A DNA stretch of 64,000 bases, taken from positions 186,001 through 250,000 of the forward strand of contig NZ_RCVZ01000005.1 of assembly GCF_003668575.1 (NCBI RefSeq), given 5' to 3'. Below the pieces are notes generated by a model. That model was not told where the DNA came from. It did no database searches and saw only the letters and a list, made by a program, of their open reading frames with translations. Source of the stretch: Falsibacillus albus. Its GTDB lineage: Bacteria > Bacillota > Bacilli > Bacillales > DSM-25281. A program made the translations under genes and the position numbers. Every line of letters starts with the position of its first letter. The stretch's first letter is position 1. Below are positions 17,635 through 27,409 of this stretch, one piece after another.

Positions 17635-18693
17635 TTGTCCGCAATCTTCAAAAAGAAATATTTAATTTTCATCTTGCTGCTGATCATCTCAGCATTATTT
17701 ATTTATTTTGTCCTGCCAGTTTCAATCCCCCTCATTGTAGCCATCGTGACGGCGTTATTTTTAGATCCCCTTGTCAGGCTGGTTGTCAATAAATTCAATC
17801 GGAAAAGGCATTTTGCTGTAATGATTGTGTTTATCACGTTTACATTATTGATGGGGCTTGCTGCATTCTTCATTACCACCAAAGTAGTGACCGAAGCAGT
17901 CAAACTGGTCCAGGATGCCCCGAAATATGTAAGTCAAATGAATGATTTATGGAGCAACTATGAAGGACATTTTAGCAGCGCTTCTCAGGACTTGCCAAAA
18001 GAACTTGTCGATACCGTTTCAAATGAGATTCAAACAAATTTAGAATCTTCAAAGAAAAAATTATTTAACTACTTAAACTTTGAAAAGGTCAGCACCTTTT
18101 TGTCATACATTCCAAACTTTCTTGTCAGTTTCCTAGTCTATTTGATTGCATTATTTTTATTTATGCTGGAGCTTCCAAATATCAAGAAGGCCATTTATTC
18201 ACATCTTCATGAACGGACAGCCGATAAGGTGAATTTTATGACTTCAAGGTTATCCTATGTAGTATTCGGGTTTTTAAAGGCCCAATTCCTGGTCAGCATC
18301 ATTATCTTTATCGTATCCATGATAGGTTTATTAATCATCACACCTGATATCGCAGTCGTGATGTCGCTCATTATTTGGATCATCGACTTCATTCCATTGA
18401 TCGGCTCCATTGTGATCCTCGGACCCTGGGCTCTATTCCATTTGCTTACAGGAGATATTTCCCTCGGATCTCAGCTGGCTATTTTGGCGATTATCCTGCT
18501 GATAATCAGAAGGACTGTCGAACCAAAAGTAATGGGGACCCATATAGGACTATCCCCGCTCTCAACACTGATTGCCATGTTCCTTGGTTTGAAATTGTTG
18601 GGTTTATTCGGGTTTATTATCGGCCCGCTCCTGCTCATCGTATTCAATTCAGCCAAAGAAGCAGGAATCATTAAATGGAATTTCAAAATATAG
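17635..18693 (+). CDS. AI-2E family transporter (PerM/YubA-type membrane protein)
   Basis: The product (352 aa) is a polytopic membrane protein: paired N-terminal helices (about 5-55), a soluble loop (about 85-140), then further helices with the conserved IIWIIDFIPLIGSIVILGPWAL and GLSPLSTLIAMFLGLKLLG family signatures. The family name is historical; members include sodium/proton antiporters and exporters of unknown substrate. I start it at TTG 17635, seven bases after AAAGGAG, rather than GTG 17611. A perfect hairpin terminator follows. Confidence 0.86.
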   Translation: MSAIFKKKYLIFILLLIISALFIYFVLPVSIPLIVAIVTALFLDPLVRLVVNKFNRKRHFAVMIVFITFTLLMGLAAFFITTKVVTEAVKLVQDAPKYVSQMNDLWSNYEGHFSSASQDLPKELVDTVSNEIQTNLESSKKKLFNYLNFEKVSTFLSYIPNFLVSFLVYLIALFLFMLELPNIKKAIYSHLHERTADKVNFMTSRLSYVVFGFLKAQFLVSIIIFIVSMIGLLIITPDIAVVMSLIIWIIDFIPLIGSIVILGPWALFHLLTGDISLGSQLAILAIILLIIRRTVEPKVMGTHIGLSPLSTLIAMFLGLKLLGLFGFIIGPLLLIVFNSAKEAGIIKWNFKI

Positions 18694-18714
18694 CAGGCTG
18701 TGTAATAGATAATA

Positions 18715-18743
18715 AAAAAGTATGGATATCCATACTTTTTTTG
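18715..18743 (+). terminator. Terminator of the AI-2E family gene
   Basis: AAAAAGTATGG/CCATACTTTTT palindrome with an ATAT loop and further T on the plus strand. Confidence 0.8.
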
Positions 18744-18754
18744 TTCTTATTTTA

Positions 18755-19150
18755 GGCTGTTTTCGTAACGCTCTTTTCGAATAGTTTGTTGCTTTTCATT
18801 AAATGGTGTGTAAGGTTGATTTTCGCTGCAGGATGCTCGCTTTCCGAGGGGCCTCACACGAAGTGAGGTCGTTCGATGTTGGCACACATCCCCCCAACCC
18901 CTCCGCGCTTCGCTGTGGGGTCTCACCTGTCTAGCTCCAATCAACTTCATATGATGAGTTAACTTAAAGAAAAACTGACAAAAACAACAATCTTTGAGAA
19001 AAGAGCCTCAAGTAAAGATTGTTGTTAAATTCTTTCTGACGATTTTAACGTGTAAATTGATGTTTGCGCGTTGAAATATAGAATCCCGTCTCTTTTCTCG
19101 CATATTAGGCAATTTTAAAGATAAAAAACGAATGGACAATCCTAGCTTTC
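18755..19150 (+). repeat. Interspersed repeat family 1, copy B (long form)
   Basis: The 512 bp gap between the permease and the GNAT gene is mostly repeat. Order of blocks: TTTGTTGC...CATTAAA, the 63-base core identical to copy A (18824-18886), CTTCGCTGTGGGGTCTCACCTGT, CTAGCTCCAATCAAC, ATATGATGAGTT, AACAACAATCTTTGAGAAA, then a second half GCGCGTTGAAATATAGAAT...TATTAGGCAA...GACAATCCTA. That second half is also at 50960-51075. Nothing coding is seen. Confidence 0.8.
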
Positions 19151-19205
19151 TCCGAAGGAATTGAAAAAACGATAATATTTCAGGAGTCAGCTTATTTTAT
19201 ATCAT

Positions 19206-20360
19206 CTAGAAGAAATCATATAGGAATGGCCGATCCACCTTTAACATGTTATTAAGCCTGACCGCCTCATCACGGCTGCAATGAATTGCGCCAAGTTCCC
19301 ACAGTTCCATAGGATTTTTGTACCCGAAGCACATGGTGGAAAGAGCATTTATTTGCATTCGGATCCCCTTTGTGTTTTCCGTTTTTGCTATCGATTGGAC
19401 ACCTTTTCTAGTAACAATAAAACTTTGGTCATTCCATTCAGCAAGTGGATCATTTATATGTAAAAACAGCTCTTCCTCATCCCCCCAGTTCCACTCATAC
19501 TTCTCCAGAAAGTCCTTCACATCGACGATCCTGCACATGAAATATGGATGCAATTCCATTTTGACGCGAGGATTGGGCATCATGAATGACAATGGTTCAT
19601 GCTGTGATATCTCTATTTCAACGGAATTGACCATGGAATCGTGCTGACAAATGAAATTCCATAAACCTGCTCGGGAAGCTGGTGACAAAGAGACAAATTC
19701 TTCTACTTTCATATGTGACTTCACAACACTATAAAGCAAATACCCCTCTGCTTTTTTCTGTTCATTAAAATAAACGGCTATCTGTTCATTTCCATATACA
19801 TTATTCATCCACCAATCCCTATCCCTGTTCAACATCCCAGAAAATTGAGAAGCAAATGACTCATATATATCTTCAATGTAATCTGTATGCGACTCTTTTT
19901 TCAGTCGCTTAATAAAACCTTCTTGCCTTGGCATAAAGATCAAATCCGCCTTTAGTAAGTGGATTTTTTTCCGGTCGACAAACAATTCCCAGCCGAATTT
20001 TCGATAAAATGGAATGGAAAAGGGATGAAGCATCGAAATGGTCTGCTTTTGCTCCTTCATTACTTTAAGGCTGTGCATGATCAATTTCCGTACATGCCCC
20101 TTTCTTCTATATTCCGGATATGTAGCCACACCAGCAATTCCTCCCATGTCCCACTTTTTACCTTGAAGCCATAATCGAAAAGGGATAATATGAAGCTTAG
20201 CTGCAAGTGTATCTTGATCATAGATCCCAAAGATTTTATGATTGGATATATTCTTTTTCCTCTCCTCCATCTTCTCATCAGGGACGTCATATTGAAATGC
20301 ATACATCGAAAGACGGATGGAATCAATATATTGATCTTTGGTTAACTCAACGATTTCCAT
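19206..20360 (-). CDS. Eis-type GNAT acetyltransferase
   Basis: The product (384 aa) has the architecture of Eis-like proteins: an N-terminal GNAT domain with the acetyl-CoA loop VATYPEYRRKGHVRKLIMHSL (about 79-99), a second degenerate GNAT domain, and a C-terminal sterol-carrier-protein-like region. SMLHPFSIPFYRKFGWE is a further Eis/enhanced-survival family signature. Substrate unknown; homologs acetylate amines including some aminoglycosides, but nothing here shows that. ATG start with AGGAGAG upstream. Isolated between two repeat-bearing gaps. Confidence 0.83.
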   Translation of the reverse strand: MEIVELTKDQYIDSIRLSMYAFQYDVPDEKMEERKKNISNHKIFGIYDQDTLAAKLHIIPFRLWLQGKKWDMGGIAGVATYPEYRRKGHVRKLIMHSLKVMKEQKQTISMLHPFSIPFYRKFGWELFVDRKKIHLLKADLIFMPRQEGFIKRLKKESHTDYIEDIYESFASQFSGMLNRDRDWWMNNVYGNEQIAVYFNEQKKAEGYLLYSVVKSHMKVEEFVSLSPASRAGLWNFICQHDSMVNSVEIEISQHEPLSFMMPNPRVKMELHPYFMCRIVDVKDFLEKYEWNWGDEEELFLHINDPLAEWNDQSFIVTRKGVQSIAKTENTKGIRMQINALSTMCFGYKNPMELWELGAIHCSRDEAVRLNNMLKVDRPFLYDFF

Positions 20361-20504
20361 GGCATTTACTCTCCTTTCTTTTCTAATTTATTAATTTCTC
20401 TATTTAGACATGATTTCCTTTTTATCACTTCATTTGCTCTTTTCGAAGCGGCAAATTAAGAGTCTAAATATAAAATACTTACCCTTGTGCCCATCACCCT
20501 TTAT

Positions 20505-20662
20505 AATGGTTCTTTTTGCTATGTTTGTTGCTATCCATCCTAAGTGTGAAAATTGATTTCCACGAAAGGATGCTCGCTTTCCGAGGGGCGGGCGGATCAC
20601 TTCGGAGTCTCGCACCTTCAGCTCCTATCAACATAAGATGATGAAAAACTGATAACAAGGGG
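20505..20662 (+). repeat. Interspersed repeat family 1, copy C (short form)
   Basis: GTTTGTTGCTATCCAT, GGATGCTCGCTTTCCGAGGGG, GGAGTCTCGCACCTTC, CTCCTATCAACAT and ATGATG occur in the same order as in other family 1 copies, but the middle modules are missing. The rest of the 20361-20815 gap holds the terminator listed next and nothing else I can assign. Confidence 0.7.
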
Positions 20663-20767
20663 GTAAAACGCTTTTTATTGGAGGACGAGTCGTAGAATCC
20701 GTTGGAAAAAGAGGAGTCAGGGAGACCCCGAATGCCGTACGACCCGCTCGCAGGAACAATGCCTATA

Positions 20768-20812
20768 AAAAAAAGGCCGATCTACTGTGCACTGGCACCG
20801 ATCAACCTCTTG
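20768..20812 (-). terminator. Terminator of the cta operon end (DUF420 gene)
   Basis: On the minus strand GGTTGATC pairs with GATCGGCC (two G-T pairs) around an inner GTGCCAGTGCAC hairpin, followed by eight T, just after the DUF420 gene stop. Confidence 0.65.
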
Positions 20813-20815
20813 TTT

Positions 20816-21277
20816 TTAAAATCCTAATATTGCTTTGATCACGGATGTAGTTTCTCCGCCTTTATAGAGTACATATAATAATACATAGACTGCGACACCA
20901 GTAATGGCTGTAAAGAACCAGATGATGCTGGTAATCGGGCCGATCTTTCTATGCCTTTTAAAATTGCTTTTATAGCCCGTCCATAATGTGACAACCCCGA
21001 ATACAGCACCAACTGTTGCAAGGGTAATATGAAAGATCAAAAACAGAGTATAGTATATTTTAATGCTGTCCGGCCCACCGAAGGAAGTATTTCCGATAAA
21101 AACTGTTCTGCTCATATAGATGATAAAGAAAGTCAATGCGAAAATCGCTGCATAAAACATGGTTTTCTTGTGGGCTTCAATCTTTCTTTGTTTGATGAGC
21201 CACCATCCGATGGCCACCAGTACTGCACTTATAACGATGCAGGATGTGCTTAATGTAGGTAATATAGGCAAAGACAT
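20816..21277 (-). CDS. DUF420 family membrane protein (YozB-like)
   Basis: The product (153 aa) has four predicted membrane helices and matches the DUF420 family, with conserved His in IFHITLATVGAVFG and RHRKIGPITSIIWFFTAITGVAVY; these suggest haem or metal binding. Such genes commonly follow caa3 oxidase genes in Bacillaceae, as here after ctaG, suggesting an assembly role (inference). ATG start with GAGGACG upstream. Confidence 0.82.
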   Translation of the reverse strand: MSLPILPTLSTSCIVISAVLVAIGWWLIKQRKIEAHKKTMFYAAIFALTFFIIYMSRTVFIGNTSFGGPDSIKIYYTLFLIFHITLATVGAVFGVVTLWTGYKSNFKRHRKIGPITSIIWFFTAITGVAVYVLLYVLYKGGETTSVIKAILGF

Positions 21278-21327
21278 GATTACGTCCTCTCTCTAATGAT
21301 AATAGTGTTTTCTATGCATACTCCCTT

Positions 21328-22248
21328 TTATTCGACTGTACGGGGGGAGTTTGCCTGATACGCCTTAAGCGCAGCTTCATTGATTGCATCCGAATCTTCC
21401 TGTTCTTTCTTGAACCATTGAAAGAATACTTGAAACAGCATGACACCATAGACAATTTCTTGTATAACTTTCATGACTACACCTCCGAGCTGCTGATCCT
21501 CTACCACGGGCATGTTGGTGAAAAGCTCCGGACCACTCAAGCTCAAGTTCGCCAATGTTCCATTCGGTACACATAATGACATGGCCTTCAGCCAAACAGA
21601 AGCATCTGCATAAGAGGCATATAGAGGATGATCTGCAAAGATTATGAGTGCACATGCCGGGGTCAAAAGTATACCATCTGCGAAAACGTATCCAATTTTT
21701 TTCACACCGCTAAGCTGATACTGGCCAGGCAGCTTATTGACCAATGGCCACCACATGAAGATGGCAAAGACAAATAACACGATCGTATACGTGATGTGCA
21801 GTGTTTCATGTGTCTTAATGGCATCAAAAATACTAGGGACATGATAGAAGGAGAATACCCCGTTGAATAAGATTAATGCAATAAGCGGTAATGTAAAAAA
21901 GTGAAAAATCGGTTTAACGACAGGCAAGTTGATAAAAGCCGACCAAAGGTAAGTAGGAATGCTTGCAATTAAAATTGGCGGTACAATCAAATAAAGAATG
22001 GCCATCTGGATCATATGGATCGAAAAAAGGATATGACCGATTATATCTACAGGGGAGCCTTTCACTATGTACACAATAATCATGGTACTAATGAATAAGG
22101 ATGCTTGTTTCGTCGTAAGAGGCTCACTGTCCTTGAATTTGTGTCTCCACTTTGTGGTTAACAGAAAATAAATGGCAGTCAAGGAAGCTACAGAAAATAA
22201 AAAATACGGACTCCACAACGCTTGAAACCCAAAAATACCTAAAGGCAC
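21328..22248 (-). CDS. ctaG: Cytochrome c oxidase assembly factor CtaG
   Basis: A 306-aa polytopic protein of the CtaG_Caa3 family, required for making active caa3 oxidase in B. subtilis, probably in copper delivery. Conserved His-containing helices are visible (DIIGHILFSIHMIQMAILYLIVPPIL; THETLHITYTIVLFVFAIFMWWPLV). The GTG start follows AGAGGTGAACATCA. It is separated from ctaF by a hairpin, so it may be expressed at a lower level than the structural genes. Confidence 0.93.
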   Translation of the reverse strand: MPLGIFGFQALWSPYFLFSVASLTAIYFLLTTKWRHKFKDSEPLTTKQASLFISTMIIVYIVKGSPVDIIGHILFSIHMIQMAILYLIVPPILIASIPTYLWSAFINLPVVKPIFHFFTLPLIALILFNGVFSFYHVPSIFDAIKTHETLHITYTIVLFVFAIFMWWPLVNKLPGQYQLSGVKKIGYVFADGILLTPACALIIFADHPLYASYADASVWLKAMSLCVPNGTLANLSLSGPELFTNMPVVEDQQLGGVVMKVIQEIVYGVMLFQVFFQWFKKEQEDSDAINEAALKAYQANSPRTVE

Positions 22249-22389
22249 TGATGTTCACCTCTTTCCTAAATATGTACACATACATTATACGTTTACTGAT
22301 GCAATACTTCAATAACACCTGGCAACAACTTCTTGACAGTTTGTAGAACAAAGGTTTGTCATTGATGCATCATTGTGAATCCAAATACG

Positions 22390-22427
22390 AAAATGGCTGA
22401 TCCTTTGCAAAGGACCAGCCATTTTAT
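22390..22427 (-). terminator. Intercistronic hairpin after ctaF
   Basis: AAAATGGCTG (22390-22399) and CAGCCATTTT (22416-22425) with inner TCCTTTG/CAAAGGA pairing. It is nearly symmetric, with T/A-rich flanks, so it may terminate or attenuate transcription between ctaF and ctaG. Confidence 0.6.
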
Positions 22428-22430
22428 GAA

Positions 22431-22763
22431 CTACCACCAAATAATTGTGGAGAATGTCAATATCGTCAAAAATGCAACGAGACAGCCTGAGAACAAAAAC
22501 ATTTGCGGTGTTTCATGCCCTTTATGACTCATGTGCATGAAATAATACAGCTGTAGTATTACTTGAACGACTGCAAGCAGTAAAATAAATGGAACGATGA
22601 ACCATTTGGACATATCTGCATAGACAGCCACGAATGCAACTAGCGTCAAGAAAATCATCAAGGCAAAAGATACGACATGGTGCTTCATTTCTTGTGCATT
22701 TTTTTTGCGACGATACTCATAATCCACACTTGGGTTGCCTGAAGTTGATTGTTGATTCGCCAT
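22431..22763 (-). CDS. ctaF: Cytochrome caa3 oxidase subunit IV
   Basis: A 110-aa protein with three predicted membrane helices and the family sequence VQVILQLYYFMHMSHKGHE. It is the small subunit IV of the caa3-type terminal oxidase. It starts at ATG, four bases after the ctaE stop, with subunit genes ctaE, ctaD and ctaC immediately upstream in the same operon. Confidence 0.93.
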   Translation of the reverse strand: MANQQSTSGNPSVDYEYRRKKNAQEMKHHVVSFALMIFLTLVAFVAVYADMSKWFIVPFILLLAVVQVILQLYYFMHMSHKGHETPQMFLFSGCLVAFLTILTFSTIIWW

Positions 22764-22767
22764 CAGT

Positions 22768-23397
22768 TTATCCCACCATTCCCATTAAGTATACTACCGT
22801 GAAAATGAATACCCATACAACGTCGATGAAATGCCAATATAGACTAGCTACGTAGAACTTCGGAGCGTTGTATAAGTTCAAGCCGCGTCGAGCATTGCGG
22901 ACCATCAATGTCGTGATCCAGAGGAGACCGAAGGCGACGTGTCCTCCGTGGAATCCTACTAGTGTATAAAATGCCGATCCAAATGCACTGCTTGTAAAAG
23001 TATGATGAAATTCATGGACGTACTTACTGAATTCCATCACTTCTAGTATTAGGAATCCCAGTCCCATTAATACCGTAATCAAAAGCCAGGCCTGCATCTT
23101 CTTAAAATTGTAATTCTTCATATGATAAATTGCATATACACTTGTCAACGAACTGAATAAAAGCAGCATCGTTGCCAAAAATACGGTTGGTAGCTCAAAC
23201 AAATCCTTCGCATGCGCCATTGATTGATTCGGCACATGGTCCTTGAGCGCCAAATAAGTCGCAAACAGGGAAGCAAATAGAACCGTCTCTCCCCCAAGGA
23301 ATAGCCAAAATCCTAAGAACTTATTCTTGCCTTCGAGGGTTGATTTTTCAGGCGCTGCAGGCCAAGTTTTAGGTGTGAATTTTTCTTCAACATGCAT
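22768..23397 (-). CDS. ctaE: Cytochrome caa3 oxidase subunit III
   Basis: A 209-aa membrane protein with five predicted helices and subunit III signatures (FLGGETVLFASLFATYLAL; GFHGGHVAFGLLW; YVASLYWHFIDVVWVFIFTVVYL). It stabilises the oxidase core. Its ATG overlaps the ctaD stop by one base (TAATG), indicating translational coupling. Confidence 0.96.
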   Translation of the reverse strand: MHVEEKFTPKTWPAAPEKSTLEGKNKFLGFWLFLGGETVLFASLFATYLALKDHVPNQSMAHAKDLFELPTVFLATMLLLFSSLTSVYAIYHMKNYNFKKMQAWLLITVLMGLGFLILEVMEFSKYVHEFHHTFTSSAFGSAFYTLVGFHGGHVAFGLLWITTLMVRNARRGLNLYNAPKFYVASLYWHFIDVVWVFIFTVVYLMGMVG

Positions 23398-25268
23398 TAT
23401 GCCTTGACCCCCTTGTTCTTATCATCAATTAAATCTTCCTTGTGGATGTGGTATCCATGGTCATCAATGACAGATCTTAGGAACATTGAACCCAGGGTCA
23501 CTAGGAAACCGATGACCAATACTGGGATTGCCCAAGGTTTATGATCTACGTGATACATTGCACCAAATGCAGCAATGAATAGTCCCATGGATGTAAAGAA
23601 TGGAAGTATCGAATTGTTCGGCATATGAATATCTCCGACTGGCTCAGCTGGAGTCATTTCCTTCTTGCCTTCCATCTTCTCTAGCCACCAAGCATCCAGA
23701 CCACGTACAAGCGGTGTTTGCTTGAAGTTATAAAATACCGGAGGAGAAGAAATCGACCATTCAAGTGTGCGTCCATCTCCCCATGGATCGTTGCCCACTT
23801 TGACACCTTTTGCTTGTGTCACGATGACATTGATCACCATTATGACAACGGACACTCCCATGAAAGCAGCTCCGAAGGAACTTACCAAGTTTCCAGTTTC
23901 AAACCCTTGTCCCGGCAAATATGTCCATACACGTCGAGGCATACCCATCAGACCTAGGAAATGCTGAATAAAGAATGTCAAATGGAAACCAATGAAGAAC
24001 AGCCAGAATGAAATTTTGCCCATCACTTCGTTCAACATTGTTCCAAAAATCTTCGGCCACCAGAAATGAAGACCAGCCAATAACGCAAATACTACACCAC
24101 CAACAATAACATAGTGGAAATGAGCTACGACAAAATAACTGTCGTGGTACTGATAGTCAGCAGCCGCTACTGCCAGCATGACCCCTGTTACCCCACCTGC
24201 AACGAATGATGGAATGAATGCAACCGCATATAGCATCGGTGTTGTAAACTTAATGCTTCCACCCCACATGGTGAAGATCCAGTTAAAAATCTTGATCCCG
24301 GTAGGAACGGCAATTGCCATTGTCGCCACTGCAAAGATCGCGTTCGCAATTGGCCCCAATCCTGTTGTGAACATATGGTGGGCCCAAACCATGAATCCTA
24401 GGAACCCGATTAAAACGGTTGCAAAAACCATGGAAGAATATCCGAATAAACGCTTTCTCGAGAACACTGGAAGGATCTCAGAGAAAATACCGAATGCCGG
24501 AAGTATAAGTATGTATACCTCTGGGTGTCCAAAAATCCAGAAGAAATGCTCCCAGATGATTGTATTACCTCCGCCTGCTACATCAAAGAAGTTGGAACCG
24601 AACATACGGTCAAAAATCATTAAAAATAATCCGACAGTCAATGGAGGGAATGCAAATAATATCAATGCAGATGTAACAAATGCTGTCCATGTGAATAATG
24701 GCATACGCATATATGTCATCCCAGGTGCACGCATATTGATGATTGTGACAAGGAAGTTAATACCACCAATAAGTGTACCAGCCCCTGCAATCTGCAACCC
24801 TAAAGCATAAAAGTCAATCCCATGTCCTGGAGAATGAAGTGATAAAGATGCATATGAAGTCCAGCCTGCATCAGGTGCTCCACCTAGGAACCATGAAAGG
24901 TTTAAGAATACGCCTCCAAAAAAGAACAACCAAAAACCTAAAGCGTTAACATAAGGAAACGCAACGTCGCGAGCTCCAATTTGCAATGGAACTACCGCAT
25001 TTAAAAAACAAAAAATCAATGGCATCGCTGCCAAGAAAATCATTGTCGTACCATGCATAGTCAGAACTTCGTTATAAAGACCCGCACTGACAAAATCATT
25101 GTTTGGTACTGCAAGTTGAATACGAATCACTAAAGCCTCAATACCACCAACTAAGAAAAAGAAACCGCCTGCCATTAAATATAGGATGGCAATTTTCTTA
25201 TGGTCTACCGTTGTCAAGTAGTCCCAAATGGTGCCGAGGAAGCCTTTCTTTTGTGCGTAGGAACTCAC
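23397..25268 (-). CDS. ctaD: Cytochrome caa3 oxidase subunit I
   Basis: The catalytic subunit (623 aa), which reduces oxygen to water and pumps protons. Haem and copper ligands are in recognisable motifs: NEVLTMHGTTMIFL (haem a His), FFWIFGHPEVYILILPAFG (CuB His and the cross-linked Tyr) and FMVWAHHMFTTG (two CuB His), plus YVVAHFHYVIVGG-type text as FVVAHFHYVIVGG for the haem ligands. The length equals B. subtilis CtaD. GTG start with GGGAGG upstream. Confidence 0.98.
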   Translation of the reverse strand: MSSYAQKKGFLGTIWDYLTTVDHKKIAILYLMAGGFFFLVGGIEALVIRIQLAVPNNDFVSAGLYNEVLTMHGTTMIFLAAMPLIFCFLNAVVPLQIGARDVAFPYVNALGFWLFFFGGVFLNLSWFLGGAPDAGWTSYASLSLHSPGHGIDFYALGLQIAGAGTLIGGINFLVTIINMRAPGMTYMRMPLFTWTAFVTSALILFAFPPLTVGLFLMIFDRMFGSNFFDVAGGGNTIIWEHFFWIFGHPEVYILILPAFGIFSEILPVFSRKRLFGYSSMVFATVLIGFLGFMVWAHHMFTTGLGPIANAIFAVATMAIAVPTGIKIFNWIFTMWGGSIKFTTPMLYAVAFIPSFVAGGVTGVMLAVAAADYQYHDSYFVVAHFHYVIVGGVVFALLAGLHFWWPKIFGTMLNEVMGKISFWLFFIGFHLTFFIQHFLGLMGMPRRVWTYLPGQGFETGNLVSSFGAAFMGVSVVIMVINVIVTQAKGVKVGNDPWGDGRTLEWSISSPPVFYNFKQTPLVRGLDAWWLEKMEGKKEMTPAEPVGDIHMPNNSILPFFTSMGLFIAAFGAMYHVDHKPWAIPVLVIGFLVTLGSMFLRSVIDDHGYHIHKEDLIDDKNKGVKA

Positions 25269-25297
25269 AATTAAACCTCCCTTTTGTGTCTATCCCA

Positions 25298-26374
25298 TTA
25301 ATCTTGAACCTTTAAACCCATTAAGTATTCTGCTAAAGCGTCAATCTGGTCATCGGACAAATCACCATAGGCTCCAGTCATTTTATTACCTGGTTTATAT
25401 GCCTCTGGATCCTTGATCCATTTTTTTACGTTTTCTTTTGTGTGATCCAATATACCAGCTACACGTGCACGTTCACCGAATGTGGCGAGGTTTGGAGCCA
25501 ATCGAGCAGACTCTGGACGCTTGTCATTAGGTGTGACAGCATGACAGCTGATACAATTCTTTTTGAAAATTTGCTGACCTTCCTGTGCGAGTGCGGAATC
25601 AGGCTTTGTTTCTTTAGCGTTTTGCATATCCGCTACCCAAGTCTTGAATTCATCCTTTGTCATCGCTTTCACTTTAAAGTCCATTAAACCATGTGATGGA
25701 CCACAAAGTTCGGCACATTTTCCATAGAATAAATTCCCAGCCTTTTCTGCTTTGTCATTATCGATTTCAAGCCAAAATTTATTGACTCCGTCTACATTGG
25801 CGTCAATTTTTCCGCCAACCGATGGGATCCAGAATGAATGCTTGACATCAGAAGCCTTTACTTGGAAATAAACCTTCTGATCAGTCGGCAATACTAAATC
25901 CTGTGATGTGATAATCCCTAAATCCGGATATTCGAACTCCCACCAATAAAGGTTCGCTCGAACATTCACCACAAGCGCTTTATGTTTGCCATCTTTGTCT
26001 TTCTTCTCCATAGCGGATGTGTCGGCAAAGTGGAAAGTCGCTGCAACCGTCGGGATGGCTAAAATCAAAAGCAAAAGAATCGGAACAGTAGTCCAGAGTA
26101 TTTCCAGTTTGTGATTCCCTTCTATTTGCTTAGGAATTTTAGTATCTCCTTTTTTGCGGCGGAAACGGGTAAGCGCAATGATATAAATTAGAAATACTAC
26201 TACTATGACTATTACCATGATACTTGTGCTCAAAATCATTAGGTCTTTTTGAGACTGAGCAACTTCTCCAGCTGGATCCAACGTAGATAAATACGGTTCA
26301 CCACAGCCGGACAAAATCAGCGCCAGCATTCCAATAGCTGAAATGAGGCGCCACTTTTGCAGCCAATGTTTCAT
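25298..26374 (-). CDS. ctaC: Cytochrome caa3 oxidase subunit II with fused cytochrome c
   Basis: The product (358 aa) is a lipoprotein (ILSGC, lipobox Cys24) with two membrane helices, a cupredoxin domain holding the dinuclear CuA site (CAELCGPSHGLM), and a C-terminal cytochrome c domain with the haem motif CISCH and an axial Met in NKMTGAYG. It accepts electrons from reduced cytochrome c on the outer face and passes them to CtaD. The fused haem domain defines the caa3 type. ATG start after AGAGGGG. Confidence 0.97.
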   Translation of the reverse strand: MKHWLQKWRLISAIGMLALILSGCGEPYLSTLDPAGEVAQSQKDLMILSTSIMVIVIVVVFLIYIIALTRFRRKKGDTKIPKQIEGNHKLEILWTTVPILLLLILAIPTVAATFHFADTSAMEKKDKDGKHKALVVNVRANLYWWEFEYPDLGIITSQDLVLPTDQKVYFQVKASDVKHSFWIPSVGGKIDANVDGVNKFWLEIDNDKAEKAGNLFYGKCAELCGPSHGLMDFKVKAMTKDEFKTWVADMQNAKETKPDSALAQEGQQIFKKNCISCHAVTPNDKRPESARLAPNLATFGERARVAGILDHTKENVKKWIKDPEAYKPGNKMTGAYGDLSDDQIDALAEYLMGLKVQD

Positions 26375-26467
26375 AGCTTAATCAAACCCCTCTTTCGTAA
26401 ATATACTTTTGTGTAATAAGGACTGGATTTCTCTATATGGATTTCTTGGAAGAAAGAATTCCCTTTG

Positions 26468-27382
26468 TTAAATGACGGTTACAATAACCATCGCTACAAA
26501 CAAGATTGTCAAATAGTTCAATGAATATACGAACATCAATTTTGCCCATTTCAGGTCGTCTTTCATTTTGTAGCCTGCTATTCCTAGTATTAACCAGCCG
26601 ACATTAAATAATGTTGACAGTATGACAAAAGGAAGTCCAAGTGGTGTTAGGAAGAATGGAATCGGGAGCAATAGTGCTACCCAAGCCACGATATGGTGTT
26701 TTGTTCTTTGGAATCCTTTTACAACCGGAAGCATCGGAATGCCTGCTGCGCGATATTCCTCGCATCTTTTCATTGCCAGCGCATAAAAGTGCGGAGGCTG
26801 CCAGATGAACATCATCAGAAACAGCATCCATGGAACGAGTCCAAGCTGAGGATCAACTGCCGCCCATCCAATTAGCGGAGGGACTGCACCGGAAATGCTC
26901 CCGACGATCGTATTGCTGACATATAAACGTTTTGACCACATTGTATATAGGACGACATAGCTGAAGATCCCGATCAAACCAATTATTCCTGCCGTTATCG
27001 TCGTCAAGAATAATAGCATCGTACCAAGTGCCGTCAAGGTGAAACCTATCGTAAGGACCTTCCATCCGCTGATTTTGCCCGTAACGGTCGGCCGTCCTTT
27101 CGTTCTCTCCATGATAGGATCTATGTCGCGGTCAATATAATTATTTAAGCTGCATGAACCAGCTATAATAAACGCAGTTCCCAAAAGGGTGTATAACATG
27201 GTGTCCAGTGATGATAGGAAGTGTTGACCCGTGAAATAAAAGGCGAGCCACATTCCGGTAAACGTAGTGATTAAATTAGAATTGACAATCCCAATTTTTA
27301 TTAAAGCCAGAAAATCCTTTAAAGCGGATGTTTCTGGGATTTCTGTTTCTTCAATTGAAGAAATGACTTTTGTATTAGCCAT
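26468..27382 (-). CDS. ctaB: Protohaem IX farnesyltransferase (haem O synthase)
   Basis: A 304-aa UbiA-family membrane enzyme that farnesylates protohaem to haem O. Aspartate-rich motifs are [19 protein letters not shown] and the second conserved loop [15 protein letters not shown] start at ATG 27382 (MANTKV), immediately behind GAGGAGG; an upstream in-frame ATG at 27409 has no ribosome binding site. First gene of the ctaB-G operon, divergent from ctaA, which uses its product. Confidence 0.96.
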   Translation of the reverse strand: MANTKVISSIEETEIPETSALKDFLALIKIGIVNSNLITTFTGMWLAFYFTGQHFLSSLDTMLYTLLGTAFIIAGSCSLNNYIDRDIDPIMERTKGRPTVTGKISGWKVLTIGFTLTALGTMLLFLTTITAGIIGLIGIFSYVVLYTMWSKRLYVSNTIVGSISGAVPPLIGWAAVDPQLGLVPWMLFLMMFIWQPPHFYALAMKRCEEYRAAGIPMLPVVKGFQRTKHHIVAWVALLLPIPFFLTPLGLPFVILSTLFNVGWLILGIAGYKMKDDLKWAKLMFVYSLNYLTILFVAMVIVTVI

Positions 27383-27409
27383 TTTCTTCTCCTCCTCTCT
27401 GTCTGACAA

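Noticed and set aside
24178-24810. Plus-strand ORF of 210 codons inside ctaD
   Set aside because: Entirely antisense to the ctaD core; its Pro/Ile/Asn-rich translation is typical of a shadow frame.
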